64,000 bases of DNA from an uncultured Flavobacteriaceae bacterium (GCA_947494695.1 CANLWB010000005.1:186001-250000); one strand, 5' to 3'; shown: positions 52,420 through 61,124, counted from the stretch's first letter. Made by a program: numbers and translations. The notes: a model not told the origin generated them from the sequence alone.

Positions 52420-53655
52420 ATGGACAAATTAATAGAAGCCAATTTATATAGAGGTGAGCTTATTCCGGTAAGTGGTAAACTGGTGGATCGGTATAATGAG
52501 TGTCTTAAGAAACTCGGATTCACCGAAACAAACCTAACAACATTTCATATAGATGGAATGGGGTGGAGTCCTGAAGTTGCAGAAGAGAAGAAGGAAGTAC
52601 ATTATTTAAACAATGGAGATGCTAATGCTCATGGCATTATAATTTCTCCGCTTCAAAAAGGAAAACCGGTATATACCCCTTTTCATACGTTCGATAGAGA
52701 TATGATGCTTCATGTTTTTAAAACCTATGGAGAGAAAATAAAGGACATTACTAGAGATTGTGCTATTTGTTTGGATTTCGATCAGGGAATAGATGCCTTT
52801 TATGAGCCTTTAGATGTGTTAAGATACGAGACTATTACCATAAGTTTTCACCTGATAAATAAATTAAGAAAAGTACAGAAAAAACAACTGGAACTTATCG
52901 AAATTTTTAATAGAGACAGCAATTTTATTGATGAAAGTATTCATGAACAAATCCTGACTTCTGCCAAAACCCATGGCGATCTTCGCCATAGAGATTTAGA
53001 ATTACCACCTATTCAATTTACAACAGACTCCTTTTATACCAAGGCGTTTAAAGGCGTTTATGTATTAAGGGATTTTATTACGCCTATTTTGGTTTTTGAA
53101 GATGAAACATGGTATAAAGAAGCTATTAAAGACACCAATTATCAGGTGCTTATTTATCATATCAGTCAGCCAGAATTGATGCCTAAATTACGAGATCATG
53201 TCATTATAGAATATAATTTGGAAACTGCTGTGAAAACAGAACGTTACGAGCGTATTAAGAAGTTTGAAATCACACAATATCTAAAAAACACACAACACCC
53301 GATAAAAGATATTTTAGAGAATCCGATTCTTTATAAAAGTTATCTTAATAAATTGGATATAGAGTCTCGCAAGAAGGTGATGAGTGTAGAACGTTATTTG
53401 GAAAAATTAGAAACCAGTAATCAATATAAAATAGCAGATGTCGTAGATACAAAGTTATTCGAAGCCCTGCACAAACCCCATTCATCTCTGGAAGGGAAGC
53501 ATCAGGATTTAATTTGGAAGTTGTTGGTGAATGTGTCTCCCAAAGATGTGCTATACTGGTATTGGTATGATAAAGAAGATTTTTACCAAAACTTTGAGTC
53601 CTGGGATGACTCTTTTAAGGCATGGGTTATCGAAACGATTAGTAACAATATTTAA
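52420..53655 (+). CDS. DUF6638-like protein of the AAA+ cluster
   Basis: From the ATG at 52420 the protein has 411 residues (MDKLIEANLYRGE); ATG 52411 and GTG 52405 are in frame upstream. It is soluble, with no signal peptide, and begins with an NLYRGELIPVSGKLVDRYNECL region, followed by alternating strand and helix segments (CAICLDFDQGIDAFYEPLDVLRYETITISFHL) and a tryptophan/tyrosine-rich C-terminus (VLYWYWYDKEDFY). From memory this matches DUF6638, a Bacteroidetes family without known function. It stands 95 bp after the NUDIX gene on the same strand. Confidence 0.8.
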   Translation: MDKLIEANLYRGELIPVSGKLVDRYNECLKKLGFTETNLTTFHIDGMGWSPEVAEEKKEVHYLNNGDANAHGIIISPLQKGKPVYTPFHTFDRDMMLHVFKTYGEKIKDITRDCAICLDFDQGIDAFYEPLDVLRYETITISFHLINKLRKVQKKQLELIEIFNRDSNFIDESIHEQILTSAKTHGDLRHRDLELPPIQFTTDSFYTKAFKGVYVLRDFITPILVFEDETWYKEAIKDTNYQVLIYHISQPELMPKLRDHVIIEYNLETAVKTERYERIKKFEITQYLKNTQHPIKDILENPILYKSYLNKLDIESRKKVMSVERYLEKLETSNQYKIADVVDTKLFEALHKPHSSLEGKHQDLIWKLLVNVSPKDVLYWYWYDKEDFYQNFESWDDSFKAWVIETISNNI

Positions 53656-53680
53656 GGATTGTAGACTCATCAAGTGGGGA

Positions 53681-53711
53681 GTTAGAGGCTTGGTGCTTGA
53701 AGTATAAAGTT
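53681..53711 (-). repeat. Inverted-orientation heptamer-type repeat
   Basis: gttagaggcttggtgcttgaagtataaagtt contains, on the minus strand, the aactttatacttc and ctctaac pieces that recur in forward orientation at 53894-53919. The two copies flank a 32-codon frame at 53742-53840. Confidence 0.55.
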
Positions 53712-53741
53712 CCGTTTATGAATTAAAAATATCGTTGAACT

Positions 53742-53840
53742 ATGAAATTAAAGTTTAAAGATTTAATTATTTGCAAAGAGGACATGAATATTCTGGCTCA
53801 GAAATTTCCAAAGGAAGTGCTTTATAAGTTATCTTCATAA
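53742..53840 (+). CDS. Possible 32-residue peptide
   Basis: An ATG frame (MKLKFKDLIICKEDMNILAQ, to ...YKLSS) fills part of the 267-bp gap between the DUF6638-like gene and the small membrane protein. It has reasonable composition but no known relative, and its length alone is not significant. It may be a relic or a real small protein. Confidence 0.25.
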   Translation: MKLKFKDLIICKEDMNILAQKFPKEVLYKLSS

Positions 53841-53895
53841 TTGGATGGAAAAATAAATGGTATTTAACATGTATGAGTGATGGGGGGCTAGCCTC

Positions 53896-53916
53896 TAACT
53901 TCATACTTCAAACTTT
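53896..53916 (+). repeat. Three heptanucleotide units before a start codon
   Basis: taacttc, atacttc and aaacttt lie 6 bp before the ATG at 53923, the same position relative to a gene as the arrays at 48494 and 49721. Confidence 0.6.
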
Positions 53917-53922
53917 ATAAAC

Positions 53923-54444
53923 ATGGGACTAGATTTAATAATTTTTATCGCTGCCATATTTTTTGGGGCCTTTTTGTACTGGAGGGAGTCCCGAAGCAAC
54001 AGGCTATATCGGTTTTTCAATAAGGTTCTTAATTCGAAAGCGTTACAGATGAAGCCAGAGAACAAGAAGGGGTTTGTTTATCAACAAACGTTTCTGGCAC
54101 GCTTAATTTTTATTGGTGTTTTGTTTTTAATAGGTATTGTTATTACTCGTTTTTTAATTCCTATAGACATTACGACCATTTCAATGTTTGCTTCTATGAT
54201 TGTTGGAACTCTTATTGGGACTTACCTGGCAAACGTTATATTTAAATCGGGTGACCTTATTGAAGAGAAATCAGAATCCCTAGAAGACCTTGTACAGGAT
54301 ACTATTGAAAAAGGAAAGGACTTCATTGAAGATATAAAAACCAAAGATTTGGAAAAGGAAGTCGAAGTAAAAGACGAAAATGAAGCTCCGGAAGGAGAGC
54401 AAAAAAGTGCCAGAGAGCGGTTGAAGGATAAGGGCTTGTTGTAA
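53923..54444 (+). CDS. Membrane protein of the AAA+ cluster with charged cytoplasmic tail
   Basis: The 173-residue protein has three hydrophobic segments (about residues 3-20, 54-74 and 80-105: LIFIGVLFLIGIVITRFLI, SMFASMIVGTLIGTYLANVIF). A helical tail rich in Glu and Lys (DLVQDTIEKGKDFIEDIKTKDLEKEVE) ends DKGLL. The tail could form a coiled coil. No family is recognised. Its place before the second membrane protein suggests a membrane module for the soluble proteins upstream (inference). Confidence 0.8.
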   Translation: MGLDLIIFIAAIFFGAFLYWRESRSNRLYRFFNKVLNSKALQMKPENKKGFVYQQTFLARLIFIGVLFLIGIVITRFLIPIDITTISMFASMIVGTLIGTYLANVIFKSGDLIEEKSESLEDLVQDTIEKGKDFIEDIKTKDLEKEVEVKDENEAPEGEQKSARERLKDKGLL

Positions 54445-54455
54445 TCGTGAATTGT

Positions 54456-54499
54456 ATTGAGTATTAAGTGCTAAGTATTAAGTATTGAGTATATTAAGT
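54456..54499 (-). repeat. Heptanucleotide repeat array, inverted orientation
   Basis: attgagt, attaagt, gctaagt, attaagt, attgagt and a partial unit are the complements of the ACTTAAT-type units seen upstream. The array starts 12 bp after the stop of the small membrane protein gene. Confidence 0.8.
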
Positions 54500-54827
54500 G
54501 AGCGGAAGGCGATGATGGTATTTAGAGGGCGTCGTATGGTTTTGTCTATGTTTGGGTTCTGGGATTTCGGATTTGTTTGTTACGATTATTGTTGAGTTGT
54601 AATACTTTTGCGAATAATTAGAGTAAAGACTATCAAAACTCATCTTGACTTTTTGTTTTTAACCGAAAATGAGATGAAATTTGTTCAGATGAGTTCAATA
54701 GAAAAAAATAAAATTATATTACAAGATTTGAGTTATAACATGAGATTGATTTTGATGAAGGGGTGTCCCTTTAATTAAACATATTTAATTCTCAGCATTC
54801 TTAAAATGTACAAAACAAAGCATAAAA
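54500..54827. other. Long leader or intergenic region before the last cluster gene
   Basis: The gap holds a TACTTTTG box (54603-54610) identical to the -7 element of the OmpA-family promoter. It also holds a 9-bp perfect inverted repeat AACTCATCT (54637-54645) / AGATGAGTT (54687-54695) with a 41-nt loop. A TTG-started 56-codon frame (54608-54778) crosses the region but has no relative I recognise and I do not call it a gene. If the box is a promoter the leader is about 210 nt. Confidence 0.45.
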
Positions 54828-56543
54828 ATGATTAAAAATTACTGGAACAGAGGAAAACGTCAAAAGATTAAAACCATAATCATTGGGTCGATCTTACTCA
54901 TTTTATTATTTGTTTTAAGAGACGATTACCAACCTGCTTTACTATTTGTTAGAAAATTTATTTTCGTCATTTTACTAAGTACCATAGTTTTGGTCATTGG
55001 TTTGAGAAAGTTCCGAAGATCGGCAAATACCTTTACACGTTTATTAATCTTAGGTATCATGTTGGCTTTCTTCTTCGTATTATATGGGGTCGGGTGGCAT
55101 TTTAAAATGTACGACTATATGAAAACTTATAATGTTTTTAATAGTCTCAATAGAATTGAAATTAATGAATTGCCGTTAACTCAAAACGAAAGGATCCAGC
55201 CACTTAGAAACGTATTCTCTATGGCCAATGAAAGTGTGGGAGAAACCAAAGATGTCTCATTACCACATCTGGTACGAGTTGGGGAAGAGAATAAGTGGAC
55301 CATGGCCATTCAACCCACAGAAAAGTATGTATGGCAGGGTATGACGGATAACACAGAAGAAGTGTTCTCGGTATCTAGTACTACACCATTTCCCAGGTTT
55401 TCTAATGAAAATAGGATTCCTGTAACCTTTTCAATAGGGGAGTCGTTAAAGTTTAGTAGAAACACTTATAACGCTGTTGTACAGAGATTTAATCTCTTTC
55501 AGTTGTTCACCATGGAACCTAGTGATACGTACTACATGAAAAATGACGACGGACATTGGGTAGAAGTCGTGAGCTTAATAAAATGGAAAGGTTTTTTATT
55601 TCCATATCCAACTTTTGGGGGTGTTATGGTTATTGACAGTGGGGCGCATGATTTTAGCGATTATATCGAACGTATTTTAATAGGAAAGGGAACATATATA
55701 GATCCGAAGGATATGAAAAACCATCCGTATCTAACAAAACAAAATACACTGGCTGAAAAAGTATCACGTTTACAGGCAGAGTCTTTAAAGTTTTTAGGTG
55801 GATTTAGTGATCCTTTGCCCTGGAATATGGAAACGGCAGTGAAGATTCCGAATTTACCAGACGATCAAAATAAACAACCGTTTGTAACAGATTTTGATTT
55901 TTCTGAAACGAATGTTGATGCTTATAGTGGCTTATACCATTGGTTTGGTCTCGAACCAGTAGGAGACGAACGAACCAGTTTAACCTTTAGTGTTTTTATT
56001 CCTGCAGATGGTACCGATAAGGTATATTATTACGATCACGCATCTAAAAAACAGGGATATGCGGGTGTATCGGCTATGCCATTAAAAGTTATTGAATCTC
56101 GGAAGGAGTTCGATTGGTCGGTAAATAAGCCCGTTGAATTTAGACCTTATATTAAAGATATTGCTGGAAGGAAGCGCATGTTCTTCTTGGGAACAATATC
56201 GGCTGTTAGAGAAGGTTCTGAAAATTTTGATGGGTCCGCCACACCAGATTTAGCCCTTATTGATAGCGAATATCGAGATGTGGTTTGGATTGATGTGAAG
56301 CACCCAAGTCAATGGGATAAGACGGTTTATGATCAATTAAACGAAGCGTGGAGAGCCAGCGAAGGCATTGGGTACTACTTTATAGAAAAAACCAGAAAAA
56401 TAGATATTTCTGAAACGACTAAAGATTCTATTCCTATTGTTCCTGAAGAATATATTCTTATGGAGCCAGAGTTAGATGATAATGATGATGAGATTGAAAG
56501 ACTTCAGCGGAAAATAGATTCTTTAAAGGCTATTGGTAAATAA
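54828..56543 (+). CDS. Membrane protein with large extracytoplasmic domain, last gene of the AAA+ cluster
   Basis: The 571-residue protein has three N-terminal hydrophobic segments (about residues 16-33, 38-57 and 71-92). A soluble region of about 400 residues follows, rich in aromatic strand motifs (GLYHWFGLEP, VYYYDHASKKQGYAGVSAMPLKVIE, RMFFLGTISAVREGS). A short acidic coiled coil closes it (ELDDNDDEIERLQRKIDSLKA). The odd number of membrane segments leaves the topology of the big domain open. No known fold is recognised. It is separated from the rest of the cluster by 383 bp and may have its own promoter. Confidence 0.82.
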   Translation: MIKNYWNRGKRQKIKTIIIGSILLILLFVLRDDYQPALLFVRKFIFVILLSTIVLVIGLRKFRRSANTFTRLLILGIMLAFFFVLYGVGWHFKMYDYMKTYNVFNSLNRIEINELPLTQNERIQPLRNVFSMANESVGETKDVSLPHLVRVGEENKWTMAIQPTEKYVWQGMTDNTEEVFSVSSTTPFPRFSNENRIPVTFSIGESLKFSRNTYNAVVQRFNLFQLFTMEPSDTYYMKNDDGHWVEVVSLIKWKGFLFPYPTFGGVMVIDSGAHDFSDYIERILIGKGTYIDPKDMKNHPYLTKQNTLAEKVSRLQAESLKFLGGFSDPLPWNMETAVKIPNLPDDQNKQPFVTDFDFSETNVDAYSGLYHWFGLEPVGDERTSLTFSVFIPADGTDKVYYYDHASKKQGYAGVSAMPLKVIESRKEFDWSVNKPVEFRPYIKDIAGRKRMFFLGTISAVREGSENFDGSATPDLALIDSEYRDVVWIDVKHPSQWDKTVYDQLNEAWRASEGIGYYFIEKTRKIDISETTKDSIPIVPEEYILMEPELDDNDDEIERLQRKIDSLKAIGK

Positions 56544-56933
56544 ATGAGTAAGCCTAAGTGGATTAAAAATACTTACTGGTCTTCTGAATATTTAAATATA
56601 GCGCTAGTGCTAAGTTTAGGGTTTCTAATTGAAGACTGTTCCCTGCATACAGGTATCTCGTTTCCTTCTATTATAATTTTAAAAGAATTTTCGTACTTCA
56701 TGAGTTTACCTTGATACACTGCATTCTTGGTGAAATTCTTACATGTGTTTTTAACACTGACATAGGTTTTCTTAATCGAAATTAGTATGAAGTCTATAGG
56801 TAATATCGGTGTTTACAGAATAATTGTTTAGTTTAAGTCAAGTCCATATATCCCTATGTTCAGTTTTAATAATTAAGAGAACTGATTGGAAATACGTTAT
56901 TTTACGACAAAGTAATTCTAATTAAAATAGCTT
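56544..56933. other. Intergenic with degenerate reading frames
   Basis: On the minus strand an open frame of about 80 codons (56813 down to 56573; contains KLMKYENSFKIIIEGNEIPV) has no start codon at its upper end. On the plus strand a 56-codon ATG frame (56544-56714) begins at the stop of the preceding gene. They overlap, so at most one was coding. Neither has a relative I recognise; the minus-strand frame reads more like protein and may be a relic. Confidence 0.35.
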
Positions 56934-58202
56934 ATGAAATTTTTAATAAACAAAAACGCTCTAATTTTGTTGTTCGCATGTATGCTAATCATTAATAGTT
57001 GTAGTAAAAACAATAATAATCCGGAAGAACCGGAACCAACCCCTGTTGAAGTAGAAGATACGCCAACAGCAGCAAACGATGTTCTAACGGTGGATGAAGA
57101 TAGTAGTGCAGGTACAAATAATCAAATAGATGTTTCTAAAAATGATGATATAGGGGAGAATGGGGGAGATGATGATGATTACAGTTTATCTGCTAATGCA
57201 AGTCATGGTAATGTGACCGAGGTTAGCGATGGTGTGTTTGAATATATACCCGTTGCAGATTTTAATGGTATAGATAGTTTTACTTATACGATTACAGATT
57301 CTGATGGAGATAGTGATGATGCCACAGTAGACATTACGGTAAATAGGGTTCTTTCTGCCGAAGATTTTAATAATATAGATCCCAATTTCCCTTCTTTTGT
57401 ATCCATTACCAATACAACGCCAGATAATAAAAAATGGGTTAAATTAGAAAGTATGTCAGATGAATTTGAAGTTTGGGATAGTTCAAAATGGTTCAAATCT
57501 ACCTGGGATTATAATGAGCCTGTTTCTGTAACCCAATCGAATAATAATTCTGGAGTAGCAGATGGGAATTTATGGATTAAAGCCACATTGGGTAGTGGAG
57601 ATAGATGGTTTGAAACCGCTAGAATTCATTCTATTGCAGAAACAAGTTACCCAATGTATACTGAAGCAAGAATTAAAACAGCACATATTTCGGCCTATAA
57701 TACGTATTGGTTAAATAATGGAGATAGTTTTAATAGAGATGAGATTGATATTATAGAAAATAATTCGAATCCCTCATGTGGTTGTCAACCAGATTTCCCA
57801 AATCAAATGAATTCACAATATTTTCAGGCAGATGAAAATGAAACACCAGAGGTTATTAGACAACATGGAAACTTCTTGCGGTCTAATTTATCTCCAGTAA
57901 ACCCGTTAAGGAATGTAGGTTGGAATGAAGATTATCATACCTACGGTGTTTGGTGGAAAGATTCTAAAAATATTCAGTTCTATTTAGATGGTGAGCCAGC
58001 AGGAAGTGTTGTGGTTGGGGAACATTTAGATGGACAAACTTACAATAGGGAGTTTACAAGAGAATTGGAAATCATTTTTGATTTATGGACAAATGAGGCG
58101 GCATGGCTAGGTGGACTTCCTCCAAAATCTGATTTAGGAGATGATACGATAAATACAATGCGTGTCGATTGGGTTAGAACCTGGAAGCTAGAAGACGAAT
58201 AG
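56934..58202 (+). CDS. GH16 glycoside hydrolase lipoprotein (agarase/porphyranase-like) with cadherin-like domain
   Basis: The 422-residue protein is a lipoprotein (lipobox IINSC, Cys23) with an acidic linker. A cadherin-like/VCBS-type domain covers about residues 45-140 (AANDVLTVDEDSS, FEYIPVADFNGIDSFTYTITDSDGD), and a GH16 beta-jelly-roll covers about residues 160-420. The catalytic motif is DEIDIIEN (E-x-D-x-x-E, near residue 270); WDSSKWFKSTW, MYTEARIKTAH, TYGVWWKDSKNIQFYLDGE and the terminal MRVDWVRTWK are typical of the agarase/porphyranase side of GH16. It should act at the cell surface on a galactan. Exact specificity is not determined, and no SusC/SusD pair or sulfatase is adjacent. 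Confidence 0.88.
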   Translation: MKFLINKNALILLFACMLIINSCSKNNNNPEEPEPTPVEVEDTPTAANDVLTVDEDSSAGTNNQIDVSKNDDIGENGGDDDDYSLSANASHGNVTEVSDGVFEYIPVADFNGIDSFTYTITDSDGDSDDATVDITVNRVLSAEDFNNIDPNFPSFVSITNTTPDNKKWVKLESMSDEFEVWDSSKWFKSTWDYNEPVSVTQSNNNSGVADGNLWIKATLGSGDRWFETARIHSIAETSYPMYTEARIKTAHISAYNTYWLNNGDSFNRDEIDIIENNSNPSCGCQPDFPNQMNSQYFQADENETPEVIRQHGNFLRSNLSPVNPLRNVGWNEDYHTYGVWWKDSKNIQFYLDGEPAGSVVVGEHLDGQTYNREFTRELEIIFDLWTNEAAWLGGLPPKSDLGDDTINTMRVDWVRTWKLEDE

Positions 58203-58223
58203 GCTTTTCCTGAATTTAATGAG

Positions 58224-58256
58224 CAGCCGGAGGATAAAAATTTCCGGCTGTTTTTG
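58224..58256 (+). terminator. Rho-independent terminator after the GH16 gene
   Basis: A perfect 8-bp stem CAGCCGGA / TCCGGCTG with an 11-nt loop is followed by TTTTTG. Confidence 0.85.
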
Positions 58257-58422
58257 TTTAAATTTAGTACACATTCTATGGAGTGGTTCGAACTAGCATT
58301 TAGTTATTTATTCTGCTATAAATAGACCACATGAACAGGTTATTCAATGCCGCATGGAGACCTTAAGCGTTCTCGAAAAATTAAGCTTTGTGAGCATTAC
58401 TAAATGATAATAACAGTATCTA

Positions 58423-58848
58423 TCAAGATTTAGACTTTTGTTTCGTGAATGTCTTAGTAATGACCACATCTTCATTTGAAGACTTTTCCTGAATTTCTAA
58501 TACTAAAGTCGTTAAATTCAATGTTTTTATTTCATAAATATGTGTTTCAGAATCTTGATGCTCAAAAAGTGTATTACCCTTTATGTGGTATGAATTTGTA
58601 TGTGAGGAAAATGTGCAGGGCATGGTTCCTGGTTCGTACTTTAGCATAGTCATGTCTTCGTCGGTGAAATTAACACTATGGTTTTCTTCACACTCAGTTA
58701 AACGCTGTATGGCATCATTTTTAATAACGGTTTCGATTTTCCAGGAACCAATAATTAATTTAGAGCTAATTTGAACTGCAGAGTTAACCTGACTACAAGA
58801 AAAAGTAAGACAAGCAGAGGTTAAGAGGGTAGGTATTAATGTTCTCAT
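58423..58848 (-). CDS. Small lipocalin-like lipoprotein
   Basis: The 141-residue protein has a signal sequence with a lipobox-like TFSCSQ (Cys18). A lipocalin-like barrel pattern follows: IIGSWKIETVIKND, then alternating strands (SYHIKGNTLFEHQ, HIYEIKTLNLTTLVLEI) to a basic end. The G-x-W start is the common motif of the lipocalin-like families (DUF4923/Lipocalin_5 type) in Bacteroidetes. Ligand and role are unknown. It is a lone minus-strand gene. Confidence 0.78.
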   Translation of the reverse strand: MRTLIPTLLTSACLTFSCSQVNSAVQISSKLIIGSWKIETVIKNDAIQRLTECEENHSVNFTDEDMTMLKYEPGTMPCTFSSHTNSYHIKGNTLFEHQDSETHIYEIKTLNLTTLVLEIQEKSSNEDVVITKTFTKQKSKS

Positions 58849-58972
58849 TATAGAGTTGGATTATATTTGGTACCAAATAAATAAATTATCCCAAATAAAT
58901 TAACAGGCTTGGTACTTTAATTCCAAACAAATGTTTTTTGTCGATATTTTCTGCGACATATAGATATTCTGG

Positions 58973-59923
58973 CTAAAGGACAAGCTCCATTTTTATGTCA
59001 CTTCGTTTATAAGGTGTATCTAACTCCAATGGTTTTTCAACAAATCCATATTTTCTATATATATAAATAGCATTTTCAAGAGTTCTGTTAGAATATAATA
59101 TCAGTTTAGGTAGATCCATATCTCTCGCAAAATCAATACAATACTGCATGAGTTTTTGTCCAATTTTAAATCCGCGATGCTTCGGCGAAACGGCCATTTT
59201 TGTTAATTCAAAAAGGCCATCATTTCCAATAGGCATTAGAGCCACAGTGCCTACAATCTCATCATTTAACCTGGCAAAAAATATATGTCCACCTTTACTA
59301 ATGATATAATCTTCAGGTTTACTCAAAACTTCTTCATCATAAGGCTCTACATGAAAAAAGGTTTTCAACCATTCTATATTAAGTTCATAAAATAGTTTGG
59401 CATGTTGTTTTTCAAAAGGTATAATTTCAAGGGCTTTGGTTGAATTCATTTCGACGTTATTTATTATGGTACTGCTAAATCTTTTAGTTTTAAATCTATT
59501 TTCCAAAATGTTTATGTGTTCTATCAGGGAGGACGAGTTGGCTTGAGTAAATTCTTTAATAACTAAATCGATACTCTTCCAAATAGGCGTTAATTTTTTT
59601 AAGATGCTATACCCCTTATCTGAAAGGAAAATTATCTTCTTTCGCTTATCTACGGCATCAACGGTGTATGTAATTAACCCTTTGCTGTTTAGCTTATTTA
59701 AAGCCTGTGTAACGGCAGGTTGTGTAAACTGTAGGGCGTTTTGAATTTCAGAATTGGTTACACCATTTTTATTAACAATAATCTTAAAAAAAGGGAAGAG
59801 GTGTGGGTCGAAATCTACGTTAAAATGATTGTATACTAATTGGGTTTCTTTCATCATATATTCACTAACCCTTTTGAGGCGAGACCCGAGCCCTAATTCA
59901 CCATACCCACGTAATGCGTCCAT
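58973..59923 (-). CDS. MarR-type regulator fused to a GNAT N-acetyltransferase
   Basis: The 316-residue protein has a MarR winged helix (about residues 20-140; VTNSEIQNALQFTQPAVTQALNKLNSKGLI and wing DKRKKIIFLSDKG). A GNAT domain follows (about residues 165-316) with the acetyl-CoA loop KMAVSPKHRGFKIGQKLMQYC and YRKYGF near the end. The fusion is an established family in Bacteroidetes, and either the DNA target or the acetylated substrate is unknown. It lies 66 bp downstream of the formimidoylglutamase gene on the same strand. Confidence 0.92.
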   Translation of the reverse strand: MDALRGYGELGLGSRLKRVSEYMMKETQLVYNHFNVDFDPHLFPFFKIIVNKNGVTNSEIQNALQFTQPAVTQALNKLNSKGLITYTVDAVDKRKKIIFLSDKGYSILKKLTPIWKSIDLVIKEFTQANSSSLIEHINILENRFKTKRFSSTIINNVEMNSTKALEIIPFEKQHAKLFYELNIEWLKTFFHVEPYDEEVLSKPEDYIISKGGHIFFARLNDEIVGTVALMPIGNDGLFELTKMAVSPKHRGFKIGQKLMQYCIDFARDMDLPKLILYSNRTLENAIYIYRKYGFVEKPLELDTPYKRSDIKMELVL

Positions 59924-59989
59924 AATATTGTTATTTATATAAGTACTTATGCAAATATAGTTATTTTCTAGAATATTTAAAAATGGGCC

Positions 59990-61000
59990 CTAAGCTCTTA
60001 TAAAATCGGTAACCAAATAGGAGATAAGTTTCCCAACCATGGCTTCGGTTTTTTTACGAGGTGAAGCCTCGCAAATATGCAAATAACATGCGTTGTCATG
60101 CCTTGCAAAATAATTTAAAAAGTATCTGGTTTTATTTGCACTAAATCCACTTGGAGTCATTGCACTAGAAGGTATATTTTCAATAGCATCACAATCAATT
60201 TCAATGCCAAATGGTGCTTTAGAAATATGGGTTAGCGCTCGTTTTAATTCGTCTTCAAACGCAATCTCCATTCGTATTTCCATGGATTCGAAAGTGTTGA
60301 ATTGTATGGTCTTAAATTTGTCTAACGTTTTAAATAACTTATCCGAAGTATAGTTTTCATGAAGTCCGAATACAAAATAGTTCTTCAAAAAGCCTTCAGC
60401 ATAAGCATAACTAAATCCGTTTCCGCTATGGCGTCCTTCTTCAGGCCTAAAATCGGAATGCGCGTCAAAATTTATTACATTAATGGGTTTGTTTAAAGCT
60501 AATGAAGTCCCTTTAATATTACCATAAGAATTATTGTGCCCGCCACCGATAATGATTGGTTTTTTTCCGGCCATAACTATTTGGCTAATGATGTATGTCA
60601 CATGACCATCAATTTCAGAAACAAGTTTTCTGGCTTTAACCATATCCTTTTTCTTTTCTGTGTCAAACTCCGATAGCTTCTTTAGTTCCGAGCCAAAGTC
60701 AAGATGCCCCAGAATAAGAACTTGATCTGCCTTGGTATATGGATTACTTTGAATATTAAGTAACGCTTTTAAGGTGGCCTCCCAGGCTTTTGAGGTTCCT
60801 GTATTTCCATGGTTTGCATAAACTCCAATGTCTTCTGGTAAGCCTATAATAACAAAAGAGACATCCAAATTTTTAAGTTGTTCGTATATATTGGAAATGC
60901 TGGTTAAGATTTTAACATGTTGACCAAATTTGGATTCACCTGGACGTTTTTTTACTAATTTATTTCGTAGAGATTCTTTTAATAAAACAAGTTTATCCAT
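59990..61000 (-). CDS. hutG: Formimidoylglutamase-like ureohydrolase (arginase family)
   Basis: The 336-residue protein has the arginase-fold metal site: GGGHNNSYGN (near residue 152), NFDAHSDFR (the D-x-H-x-D ligands, near residue 177) and EIDCDAIENIPSSA (the late two aspartates). The N-terminal part (RPGESKFGQHV, GLPEDIGVYANHGNTGT) is of the HutG type. The expected reaction is hydrolysis of N-formimidoyl-L-glutamate to glutamate and formamide in histidine breakdown, but no other hut gene is in the window, so the substrate is inferred from family only. Confidence 0.85.
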   Translation of the reverse strand: MDKLVLLKESLRNKLVKKRPGESKFGQHVKILTSISNIYEQLKNLDVSFVIIGLPEDIGVYANHGNTGTSKAWEATLKALLNIQSNPYTKADQVLILGHLDFGSELKKLSEFDTEKKKDMVKARKLVSEIDGHVTYIISQIVMAGKKPIIIGGGHNNSYGNIKGTSLALNKPINVINFDAHSDFRPEEGRHSGNGFSYAYAEGFLKNYFVFGLHENYTSDKLFKTLDKFKTIQFNTFESMEIRMEIAFEDELKRALTHISKAPFGIEIDCDAIENIPSSAMTPSGFSANKTRYFLNYFARHDNACYLHICEASPRKKTEAMVGKLISYLVTDFIRA

Positions 61001-61124
61001 ATTTAAAAAAATAAATTTTAAGGCTTAAAAATACAGCATAAATTTATTTGAAGCATTAAAATAAATTAAAACTAATTTAAATATATTTCAGCATTAAATT
61101 AACACAAGTAAAAAACAAGTAATT

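Noticed and set aside
54608-54778. A 56-codon TTG-started frame before the last cluster gene
   Set aside because: The TTG is part of a promoter-like TACTTTTG box and the product resembles nothing I know.
56544-56714. A 56-codon ATG frame directly after the stop of the 571-residue membrane protein
   Set aside because: It lies antisense to a more protein-like frame and has no recognised relative; ATG-after-stop alone is weak evidence.
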